The translations under genes and the position numbers were made by a program. A DNA stretch of 64,000 nt from positions 1-64,000 of the forward strand of contig NZ_BQHW01000008.1 in assembly GCF_021602025.1 (NCBI RefSeq), given 5' to 3'. Positions 43,211-50,157 of the stretch are shown here, piece after piece (the stretch's first letter is position 1; each line of letters starts with the position of its first letter). Origin of the DNA: Pseudomonas ceruminis. GTDB taxonomy: Bacteria; Pseudomonadota; Gammaproteobacteria; Pseudomonadales; Pseudomonadaceae. The notes beneath the pieces were generated by a model. It worked only from the letters and a program-made list of their open reading frames with translations, made no database searches and was not told the origin of the DNA.

Positions 43211-45556
43211 GTGAAATGGCTGTTGCGGGCAACGCGCCGCTGGTGCCTGGGGTTCGTCGTGCTTAGCCCCAGCCTGGCCGTGGCCGACGACCTGCCGCCA
43301 CCCCCCACGCAGGCCGCTGCCATCGCCGACGCCACGCTCTACCTCGACCTGCTGGTGAATCAGGTGCCCAAGGCTGAGCTGGTGCCGGTGCAGCAACGGG
43401 CCGGGCGCCTGTACCTGGGCAGCGACGTGCTGCGGGCGGCGGGCATCAAGCTGCCGGGCAATCCCCTGGGTGAGGTGGCACTGGATGAGGTGGCTGGCCT
43501 GCACACCGACTACGACAGCCAAAACCAACGCCTGTTGCTGCAGGTGCCGCCGGCCTGGCTGCCGGACCAGCAGGTCGGTGATCGCAGCCTGTACCCTGCC
43601 AGCGATGCGCGCAGCAGCTTTGGCGCCTTGTTCAATTATGACCTGTACCTGAACGACACCGACGACGGCGGCACCTACCTGGCGGCCTGGAACGAACTGC
43701 GTCTGTTCGACCGTTGGGGAACCTTCTCCACCACCGGCCAGTGGCGTCAGTCATTCAACGGTGCGCAAGCTGGCGCAAGCCGTCAGGGCTTCCTGCGTTA
43801 CGACACCACCTGGCGTTTCACCGACGAGCAGCGCCTGCTGACCTACGAAGCCGGTGACGTGGTCACCGCGGCCTTGCCCTGGACCAGCTCAGTGCGTGTC
43901 GGCGGCCTGCAGCTGTCACGCGATTTCGCCGCCCGCCCGGACTTGGTCACCTACCCGCTGCCGGCGTTCGCCGGTGAAGCGGCCGTGCCGACCTCACTGG
44001 ATCTGTTCATCAACGGCTACAAGTCCAGTACCACCGAGTTGCAGCCGGGCCCCTACACCCTGACCAACGTGCCGTTCATCAACGGGGCCGGCGAAGCGGT
44101 CGTGGTCACCACCGATGCCCTTGGCCGTCAGGTGTCGACCACCTTGCCGTTCTACGTTACCAGCAGCCTGTTGCAGAAGGGCCTTACGGACTTTTCGGTG
44201 GCCGCCGGCAGCTTGCGCCGCGACTACGCCATGGAGGACTTCGGGTATGGCCCTGGTGTTGCCTCGGCCAGCCTGCGTCATGGCGTCAGTGATTTTTTCA
44301 CCCTGGAAAGTCATGTCGAAACTGCCGAATCGCTGTTGCTCGGTGGATTGGGTGGCACCCTGCGCCTGGGCAACTTCGGTGTGCTCAATACCGCGCTGGC
44401 GCAGAGCCAGTTCGACAGTGACAACGGCCACCAACTCGCCCTCGGCTACCAATACAACAGTCAGCGCATCGGCTTCAGCTATCAGCGTCTGCAACGCCAC
44501 GGCGACTACACCGACCTGAGCCGCGTCGACACCCCCGAGATGCAATTGAGCCAGCGCAGCGAGCAAGTCACGCTCAGCCTCAACCTGGATCGCTACGGCA
44601 GCCTCGGAGCCGGTTACTTCGATGTGCGCGCTGGGGACGGTACGCGCACCCGGCTGATCAACCTGAGCTGGAGCAAGCCCCTGTGGGGCAACAGCAGCAT
44701 GTACTTGTCGGCCAACCGCGAAGTCGGCGACAGCCAATGGGCAGTGCAGGCGCAACTGGTGATTCCGTTCGACTTCAACGGCACGCTTGCCGTGAGCCTG
44801 GAACGCAGCAAGGACGGCCAGGACCTGCAGCGCGTCAACTACAGCCGCGCGGTACCGGTGGGCACGGGGGTTGGCTACAACCTCGGCTATGCCACAGGCG
44901 GCAACCGCGACGCCTATCGCCAGGCCGATGTCACCTGGCGCCTGCAGTCGGTGCAACTGCAGGCCGGTGTGTACGGCAGCAGCGGCGAAATGACCCGCTG
45001 GGCCGATGCCAGCGGCTCGCTGGTCTGGATGGACGCTGGCGTCTTCGCTGCCAACCGTATCGACGATGCCTTCGTGGTGGTCAGTACCAGCGGCTACGCC
45101 GACGTGCCGGTGCGCTACGAGAACCAGGCGATAGGCCGCACCGACAAAGGCGGTCACCTGTTGGTGCCCTATAGCAGCGGCTACTACCGTGGCAAATACG
45201 AGATCGACCCCATGGGCCTGCCGCCCGACATCCTTGCCCCTCAGGTGGAGCAGCGCGTCGCGGTGCGCCGTGGCAGCGGCTACCTGCTGGAGTTTGACCT
45301 CAAGCGCGTGCTGGCGGCGAGCATTGAATTGGTTGATGACAATCAGCAGCCGCTCAAGCTGGGCAGCAAGGTGACCCACCAGGAAAGTGGTAGCCAGGCG
45401 GTGGTCGGCTGGGATGGCCTGGTGTACCTGGAAAACCTGTCGCCGCACAACCGCCTGCACGTGCAACTGGAAGGCGCAGGCCAATGCGAGGTCGCCTTCG
45501 ACTTGCCGCAGGCAGAAGGCTCGATTCCGCTCATCGGCCCGTTGGTGTGTCGATGA
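43211..45556 (+). CDS. Outer-membrane usher (CsuD-like)
   Basis: About 781 residues. Signal peptide M-K-W-L-L-R-A-T-R-R-W-C-L-G-F-V-V-L...A-V-A. N-terminal domain with L-Y-L-D-L-L-V-N-Q, then the beta-barrel and plug (T-S-L-D-L-F-I-N-G-Y), and C-terminal domains with V-E-Q-R-V-A-V-R-R-G. Translation may begin at GTG 43211 (preceded by GGAA and beginning the signal peptide) or at GTG 43163, 16 codons upstream; I prefer the former. Length fits the archaic (sigma) usher class, slightly shorter than classical FimD. The stop overlaps the next start (ATGA). Confidence 0.9.
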   Translation: MKWLLRATRRWCLGFVVLSPSLAVADDLPPPPTQAAAIADATLYLDLLVNQVPKAELVPVQQRAGRLYLGSDVLRAAGIKLPGNPLGEVALDEVAGLHTDYDSQNQRLLLQVPPAWLPDQQVGDRSLYPASDARSSFGALFNYDLYLNDTDDGGTYLAAWNELRLFDRWGTFSTTGQWRQSFNGAQAGASRQGFLRYDTTWRFTDEQRLLTYEAGDVVTAALPWTSSVRVGGLQLSRDFAARPDLVTYPLPAFAGEAAVPTSLDLFINGYKSSTTELQPGPYTLTNVPFINGAGEAVVVTTDALGRQVSTTLPFYVTSSLLQKGLTDFSVAAGSLRRDYAMEDFGYGPGVASASLRHGVSDFFTLESHVETAESLLLGGLGGTLRLGNFGVLNTALAQSQFDSDNGHQLALGYQYNSQRIGFSYQRLQRHGDYTDLSRVDTPEMQLSQRSEQVTLSLNLDRYGSLGAGYFDVRAGDGTRTRLINLSWSKPLWGNSSMYLSANREVGDSQWAVQAQLVIPFDFNGTLAVSLERSKDGQDLQRVNYSRAVPVGTGVGYNLGYATGGNRDAYRQADVTWRLQSVQLQAGVYGSSGEMTRWADASGSLVWMDAGVFAANRIDDAFVVVSTSGYADVPVRYENQAIGRTDKGGHLLVPYSSGYYRGKYEIDPMGLPPDILAPQVEQRVAVRRGSGYLLEFDLKRVLAASIELVDDNQQPLKLGSKVTHQESGSQAVVGWDGLVYLENLSPHNRLHVQLEGAGQCEVAFDLPQAEGSIPLIGPLVCR

Positions 45557-46524
45557 GTTCGGTGATCCGCGGCCTGGTATGGGCAGGGTTGCTGCTGCCG
45601 GCGGGTTCGGCCTGGGCCTTGTGCACGTCGGTGCCGACCTCGCCCGCGGGTTTCGGCACCGTCAATTCGACCCTGGTACGCACCAACGTACAGGCTGCCT
45701 CTACCCTTAACGCGGGGCTGCAATGCACCGGCTCGCTGCTGACGCTGCTCAGTGCCAGCGATCACTTCTACGCCACCATTACCCCTGCCTCGGGCGGCTT
45801 GGTGGGGCCAACGGGTGATGTCATCGCCTACACCCTGTATGCCGACAACAGCACCAGCTACCCGATCGCCCGAGGTGTGGCCTTCGACTTCGCCCGCAAC
45901 GGCATCCTGGATTTGCTGGGGTTGCTCAACGGCACTACCCCAAAAACCGTGCCGCTCTACATGAGAACCCTGATCGGCAGCAACGTCGCGGCCGGGGTGT
46001 ACAGGGAAAATCTGACCGTGGCCTGGAGCTGGAACTACTGCTCCGGCATAGGTGTCGGTTCGCTCTGCCTGGGTCGCGACATCGGTGCTGGCAGCCAGAC
46101 CCTGAGTGTCAGCCTGACCGTAAGCAACGATTGCCAGATCACCACGCCCAACATCAACTTTGGCAGTGCGCCGGTGGTGACGGGGTTCGGTACGGTGAAC
46201 CAGAGCATCAGCTTGTCGTGCACCAAGGGCAGCAGCTATACCGTGGGGCTGGATGACGGCCAGAATGCGGCGGGCGGGCGCCGCCGGATGAAGTCTGCGG
46301 CCAACAACTACCTGGCCTACGACATCTTCAAGAGCGCCGGGGCTGTGCGCTGGGGTTCGCTGACGAGTGCGAGACGGTCGAGCAGCGATGCCGATGTGAA
46401 CCCGGGGGTGGGCACCGGGACTGGGAGCCAGGTATTCAATTACAACGCCAAGGTCTATACCGACCAGGCCACACCGCCGGCCACGAGCTATGCCGATAGC
46501 GTGATACTCGATGTGCAGTTTTGA
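45553..46524 (+). CDS. Two-domain pilus tip adhesin (CsuE-like)
   Basis: 323 residues: signal peptide (V-W-A-G-L-L-L-P-A-G-S-A-W-A), then two SCPU-type domains. The N-terminal one begins C-T-S-V-P-T-S-P-A-G-F-G and carries hydrophobic stretches; the C-terminal one contains D-C-Q-I-T-T-P-N-I-N-F-G, F-G-T-V-N-Q-S-I-S-L-S-C-T, and ends S-V-I-L-D-V-Q-F. In Acinetobacter, CsuE has this arrangement and binds surfaces by hydrophobic fingers at its tip. Start overlaps the usher stop. Last gene of the operon. Confidence 0.88.
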   Translation: MSSVIRGLVWAGLLLPAGSAWALCTSVPTSPAGFGTVNSTLVRTNVQAASTLNAGLQCTGSLLTLLSASDHFYATITPASGGLVGPTGDVIAYTLYADNSTSYPIARGVAFDFARNGILDLLGLLNGTTPKTVPLYMRTLIGSNVAAGVYRENLTVAWSWNYCSGIGVGSLCLGRDIGAGSQTLSVSLTVSNDCQITTPNINFGSAPVVTGFGTVNQSISLSCTKGSSYTVGLDDGQNAAGGRRRMKSAANNYLAYDIFKSAGAVRWGSLTSARRSSSDADVNPGVGTGTGSQVFNYNAKVYTDQATPPATSYADSVILDVQF

Positions 46525-46667
46525 CCGTGTCGGCCTGTGTGACCCGCTCTTGGGGAGGCTTGAACGGGGTGAAAACCGCGTAAAAGCCTCGAAGGTATGA
46601 ACCACGCGCCCGGTTTACGGTGTAAAAGGCATCTTCGGTCGTATACCCGCGAAGAGGCCGGCACCGA

Positions 46668-47816
46668 TCAGCGCAAATCGTCAGCGATCTTCAGCAAGGT
46701 TTCAAGCACCGCCCCCGCCAACGCCTTCGACCGCTTACCCGACCAGCCGGTAACCGGGTTGGGCGCATCGTCATGGTCCTTGAAGGGCATTTCCAGGGTC
46801 AGGGACAAGCAGTCATACGCCATCCCTACCGCATTGCACGCCAGCGTCGTATTGGCCTGCCCCGGTTCATCACGTGTGTAGCCATGCTTGGTCTGGAAAT
46901 CCGGCGTAACGCTGCACAACGTAGCGCGAAACTGCGCCTCAAGCTTGGCCAGTCGCGGCGTGTACCCAGGGTTGCCTTCGCAGGCCGCAGTGAACACATG
47001 CGGGATTTCCTCATCCCCATGCACGTCGATAAATGCATCCACCCCATATTGCTTCATCTGCGCCTGGGCAAAGAACACCTCAGGGGTCAGCTCGACACTG
47101 GCATCCTGCCAAGCTCGGTTGAGGTCTTTGCCGTTGAAATTGGTCCGCAGGTGGCCGAGGAAGGCGCCATCGGGGTTCATGTTGGGGATCAGGTACAGGT
47201 CGGCCTTGGCCAGCAGTTGCTGAACGACGTCATCATTCGCTTGCAGCCGATCGATCACACCCTCCATGAACCACTCGGCCATGTGCTCGCCCGGGTGCTG
47301 CTGGGCGATCAGCCACAGCTTGCGCTTGCCCGCGCTGCCGTTGCCTGCGCGCAGCAGGGGGATGTCGCGGCCTTGCACGCTGCGGCCATGGGCCAACAGT
47401 TCGACCCCTTCGATTTGCCGGGCACGTTCGATCAACTGGTTGTGGCGTGCGCGCGGGTAGGGCTCGAAGTAGGCGAACCAGATCTGCTCGTGCTCGGCCT
47501 TGATTTCAAAGACCAGTGCCTTGCCATCGAACTGGCTGGGCACGCGGAACCAAGTGTGCTGGTCGTAGGAGGCCACGGCGTTATAGCCGGCCCAGGCGTT
47601 CTTGTAGGAGGACTCGCTGGCGTTGTCCAGGCTGAAGCGATGGGTGTGACCGGGGGTGAGGCCGCTGACCTTGAAGTGGAACCACTGGAAGTGGCCGCTG
47701 TGAGTGTCCGGGCGGATGGCCAGGTGGACCAGCGCCGGGTTGCTGGCATCCAGGACCTGAATGTTGCCGGAATCAAAGGCGCAGTCGATCTGCAGGGGGG
47801 AAAGCGTCACGGTCAT
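46668..47816 (-). CDS. M14-family zinc carboxypeptidase (cytosolic type)
   Basis: 382 residues, no signal peptide. An N-terminal beta domain (about 1-125, with W-F-H-F-K-V-S-G) precedes the catalytic domain, as in bacterial relatives of the tubulin-deglutamylating carboxypeptidases. Zinc ligands lie in Q-H-P-G-E-H-M-A-E-W and D-V-H-G-D-E-E; the catalytic Glu is in L-T-L-E-M-P-F-K. It removes C-terminal residues from a cytosolic peptide or protein; the substrate is unknown. GGAG lies upstream of the start. Single gene. Confidence 0.92.
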   Translation of the reverse strand: MTVTLSPLQIDCAFDSGNIQVLDASNPALVHLAIRPDTHSGHFQWFHFKVSGLTPGHTHRFSLDNASESSYKNAWAGYNAVASYDQHTWFRVPSQFDGKALVFEIKAEHEQIWFAYFEPYPRARHNQLIERARQIEGVELLAHGRSVQGRDIPLLRAGNGSAGKRKLWLIAQQHPGEHMAEWFMEGVIDRLQANDDVVQQLLAKADLYLIPNMNPDGAFLGHLRTNFNGKDLNRAWQDASVELTPEVFFAQAQMKQYGVDAFIDVHGDEEIPHVFTAACEGNPGYTPRLAKLEAQFRATLCSVTPDFQTKHGYTRDEPGQANTTLACNAVGMAYDCLSLTLEMPFKDHDDAPNPVTGWSGKRSKALAGAVLETLLKIADDLR

Positions 47817-48072
47817 TGGCGAGGCTCCTTGGGCTTTATTGTGGGGGTACTGTACACCCCTTGATGGCCTGGAAGAACGCTCTTGTGCTGATGACCTGCT
47901 CTTGGGTTGGGGTGTGAAGGCCTCGCAAATCGAGCACCCCTGTATTGTGGGAAAAATCGTTAAATAAAGGATTTTTGAAGAAAATCCCTACGCGTAGCTT
48001 TAACTTTTCCTTCGATAATTATGCTTATGCCTCTTACTCCTGTTAATAGAGGCTGAGGATCTTGTCACGGGC

Positions 48073-48588
48073 CTACGCCCAATAACCAATCAGCAACAGC
48101 GCAGCAACACCCAACCCAACCGCAATCGAGCACCCACCCAACGAAAGCGCCGCGCGCCCTTGCCGGTACCAGCCATCCTGGCCGAGCTCGCGCGCCGGTG
48201 CCAGCAGGCTGCGCCAGCGCAGCTCGGTGTCATGGAAGGCTTGCAGGTGGGCGGGGTCGGCATCGAGCCAGCGGCGGAAATCGATGCGTTCACAGGCGGT
48301 TGCATCAGGGCTTTGTAGCCGCACATACCATTGCCCGGCAACGCTGGCCAGGGCATCGCCATGGGGGCATGCCGTTTGCAGCGCTTGGTTCATGTTGCGT
48401 TCGATGCTCACTAAAGGCAGGTCGAGGCGGCTGGCAATGCTGGCGAAATCCAGCTGGTCGAGGCGGTTGAGCAGGAAGACTTGCTGAACACGACGAGGGA
48501 GGCGTTTGAGCCCATGCAGCAGAGCATCCTCGGCCGCATGGCCGGAAGAAGGCGTTGGGTGCTCAAGGGGCAGCAGCAGACGGGTCAT
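48073..48588 (-). CDS. Sigma-region-4 / anti-sigma (DUF4880) mini-fusion with C-terminal membrane helix
   Basis: 171-residue chimera. Residues about 20-72 are ECF (FecI-type) sigma region 4: L-K-R-L-P-R-R-V-Q-Q-V-F-L-L-N-R-L-D...F-A-S-I-A-S-R-L-D. Residues about 79-126 are the cytoplasmic FecR N-terminal domain (DUF4880): A-G-Q-W-Y-V-R-L-Q...F-R-R-W-L-D-A-D-P-A-H-L-Q-A-F. A hydrophobic helix lies at about 147-169, two residues from the end. It lacks sigma region 2 and any periplasmic signal domain, so it cannot be a normal sigma factor or receptor-linked anti-sigma. The full hybrid IutY of P. putida is the nearest described case. GGAG precedes the ATG; the promoter carries a Fur-like palindrome. 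Confidence 0.82.
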   Translation of the reverse strand: MTRLLLPLEHPTPSSGHAAEDALLHGLKRLPRRVQQVFLLNRLDQLDFASIASRLDLPLVSIERNMNQALQTACPHGDALASVAGQWYVRLQSPDATACERIDFRRWLDADPAHLQAFHDTELRWRSLLAPARELGQDGWYRQGRAALSLGGCSIAVGLGVAALLLIGYWA

Positions 48589-48641
48589 GGACAGCTCCTT
48601 GCTCGAGGGAAGGGTGGGGGCATCTTCCTTGATGCGGAACC

Positions 48642-48670
48642 AGAGTAGGCGAAACGAGATTGATTCTCAA
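48642..48670 (-). promoter_or_regulatory. Promoter of the mini-fusion gene with a Fur-box-like palindrome
   Basis: On the minus strand TTGAGA (48665-48670) and TACTCT (48642-48647) are 17 bp apart, 54 bp upstream of the ATG. CGAGATTGATTCTCA (48655-48669) overlaps the -35 box and matches about 10 of 14 defined positions of the Fur consensus TGATAAT-N-ATTATCA. Confidence 0.5.
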
Positions 48671-48767
48671 GTGCTGATTCCGCAAAGTTTTGTAATGAGC
48701 GTTCACGCCCTGACACACTTTTGCTATCATCGCGGCCATCAACGATCTTCATTAGCCTGAAGAGCCA

Positions 48768-48877
48768 AAAAAATGACCCGGCAAAAAGCCGGGTCAAAAA
48801 CCGTGATTAGCCTGATGAGGAGATAATCTGAGAGCGACCTAAGCTCCAGGTTATCCAGCGGATCTCGCGATCAGCTG
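48768..48877 (-). ncRNA. prrF: PrrF-type iron-responsive small RNA
   Basis: About 110 nt on the minus strand. The conserved PrrF core CTCCTCATCAGGCTAATCAC is encoded at 48803-48822, preceded by a GC-rich stem region and followed by GGTTTTTGACCCGGC and a terminator (stem 48774-48782 with 48788-48796, then seven U at 48767-48773). PrrF is made when iron is low and pairs with messages of iron-containing enzymes with Hfq. The start is estimated 7 nt from the -10 box. Ends are predicted. Confidence 0.88.
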
Positions 48878-48883
48878 AGTGCA

Positions 48884-48911
48884 ATAATAATCGTTATCAT
48901 TTGCCAGTCAA
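48884..48911 (-). promoter_or_regulatory. prrF promoter with Fur box
   Basis: Minus strand TTGACT (48906-48911), 16-bp spacer, TATTAT (48884-48889). The Fur box TGATAACGATTATTA (48885-48899) matches 12 of the 14 defined positions of TGATAAT-N-ATTATCA and covers the -10 box and spacer, so iron-loaded Fur would block the polymerase. Confidence 0.85.
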
Positions 48912-49019
48912 ATGAATTTTCAGTTATCCGGTAAAAAAGTTTTACCGGAGCGCTTCCTTGTCCCGGCAATCGGGGCATTTGCCGTTCTGGCCATCACGTT
49001 CTCCCTACCTGTTTCTTGC

Positions 49020-49331
49020 CTACAAGCCGCTATCCACGGAGCGCCGGTGCTCCAGCAGCGCCCTGGCCATGTCCATCATGTGCATCAGTGCGAAGGTCAG
49101 TTCACGGGTGGTGCCTTCCTGATGAAGGGCCGTTTCCTGGGCAGTGGCGGCAGCACAGCGCAGCAGTGCGATGGCATGTTCCTGCGCTTGTTCGGCGGTG
49201 ACCCCCTCGTGCAGGGTCCAGATTTTGTTGTGTTCGCTAGGACGGGTCGGGTTGGGGTTGAGGTAATAGTCGAGGGCGCGACGGGCCGCTTCGCTGTCGA
49301 GATCTGTTACGTCGTTTTTCGGTGGTTTCAT
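49020..49331 (-). CDS. DUF6124-like small protein
   Basis: 103 residues, no signal peptide. Pattern of the pseudomonad DUF6124 group: acidic start, A-A-R-R-A-L-D-Y-Y-L, then long helices E-H-A-I-A-L-L-R-C-A-A-A-T-A and F-A-L-M-H-M-M-D-M-A-R-A-L-L. Function unknown; many copies exist per pseudomonad genome. The ATG at 49331 (M-K-P-P-K-N-D) begins the typical sequence. It is divergent from the S24-like repressor across 130 bases, and its 3' end faces the prrF promoter. Confidence 0.75.
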   Translation of the reverse strand: MKPPKNDVTDLDSEAARRALDYYLNPNPTRPSEHNKIWTLHEGVTAEQAQEHAIALLRCAAATAQETALHQEGTTRELTFALMHMMDMARALLEHRRSVDSGL

Positions 49332-49370
49332 CCTGATACCTGCGAATGCCAATAGGGGAAAGGTCCTGAG

Positions 49371-49430
49371 TGATACTAATACCTAAAGTATTTTTGCGCT
49401 TTCTGATAAATAATACCGAATGTTTATTGA
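49371..49430. promoter_or_regulatory. AT-rich operator-like repeats between the DUF6124 gene and the repressor gene
   Basis: TAATACC occurs twice (49377-49383 and 49411-49417), each followed by an inverted partner: ATACT(49373)...AGTAT(49391), and AATAA...TTATT around 49410-49428. Likely binding sites for the HTH protein encoded at 49462. Confidence 0.4.
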
Positions 49431-49461
49431 GCGCTCGAAGGCAGTCCGTATCGTGCCAGCG

Positions 49462-50124
49462 ATGAATATGGATAAATGGATTGCCCTCGTCCGTGAGCGG
49501 ATGGAGGAGCTCGATATCTCCCAGGAGCAGCTCGCCGAACGCGTCGGGGTCTCCCAGGGCAGTGTCGGGCACTGGGTGAACAAGCGGCGACAGCCAAAGG
49601 TCGAGTCGATGAACCGGGTATTCGTCGAATTGGGCATGCCGCATTACCACGTCAGCATGCAACTGAGGGTGCTCGGCCAGGTAGGTGAGGACACTGGCCG
49701 CTACCTACTGGATGAAGACGATGATGTAGACCTGATGCAATACATCGTGTGCTTCCGTTACCCGGTGCGTGGCTGGGACGCCTTGGCCGAGCCAGAGCTT
49801 GATCCGCCCGTGCTGTTCGAGCAGACCGAGTACTTGGCGCAGGGCAAGGCGTTCTGGCTGACCGTAGAAAACGATGCGATGAGTACCGCCAGTGGCCGTA
49901 GCGTGCCGCAGGGGATGCGCATTCTGGTGGACCCAGGGCTGGAGGCGGAGCCTGGGCGCTTGGTGATTGCGCGTCAGCCAGGCAAGTCAGCGATTCTGCG
50001 CGAGCTCGCCGAAGAGGGCGGGCAGCGGTACCTGAAGGCGCTTAACAGCAGTTATCCGGCGCTGGTGTGTGAAGAAGGGTGTGAGTTTCTGGGCGTGGTC
50101 GTGCGGGTGCACGGCGTCTTTTAG
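49462..50124 (+). CDS. XRE-family repressor with degenerate S24 (LexA-like) domain
   Basis: 220 residues. Helix-turn-helix at about 19-45 (I-S-Q-E-Q-L-A-E-R-V-G-V-S-Q-G-S-V-G-H-W). The C-terminal half follows the LexA/CI fold, but the catalytic serine position reads E-N-D-A139-M in place of G-D-S-M, and the lysine position reads I-L-R180-E-L in place of V-K-R-L. Self-cleavage therefore seems impossible, so it may respond to something else. The start is uncertain among ATG 49420, 49462 and 49468; M-D-K-W-I is the usual beginning of relatives. Confidence 0.85.
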   Translation: MNMDKWIALVRERMEELDISQEQLAERVGVSQGSVGHWVNKRRQPKVESMNRVFVELGMPHYHVSMQLRVLGQVGEDTGRYLLDEDDDVDLMQYIVCFRYPVRGWDALAEPELDPPVLFEQTEYLAQGKAFWLTVENDAMSTASGRSVPQGMRILVDPGLEAEPGRLVIARQPGKSAILRELAEEGGQRYLKALNSSYPALVCEEGCEFLGVVVRVHGVF

Positions 50125-50130
50125 AGGGCA

Positions 50131-50149
50131 GGGGCCGCTAAGCGGCCCC
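50131..50149. terminator. Hairpin between the repressor gene and liuD
   Basis: GGGGCCGC-TAA-GCGGCCCC, a perfect 8-bp stem between two convergent genes. No T-run follows, so a bidirectional but possibly weak terminator. Confidence 0.55.
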
Positions 50150-50157
50150 GGTTCAGA

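Noticed and set aside
43994-45484. 496-codon minus-strand ORF
   Set aside because: Antisense to the usher gene; composition is that of a shadow frame.
48912-49355. 147-residue plus-strand ORF with a signal-like start just after the Fur box, resembling the start of an iron receptor gene
   Set aside because: The Fur box and promoter read on the minus strand into prrF. The rest of the ORF is antisense to the DUF6124 gene and shows no receptor motifs.
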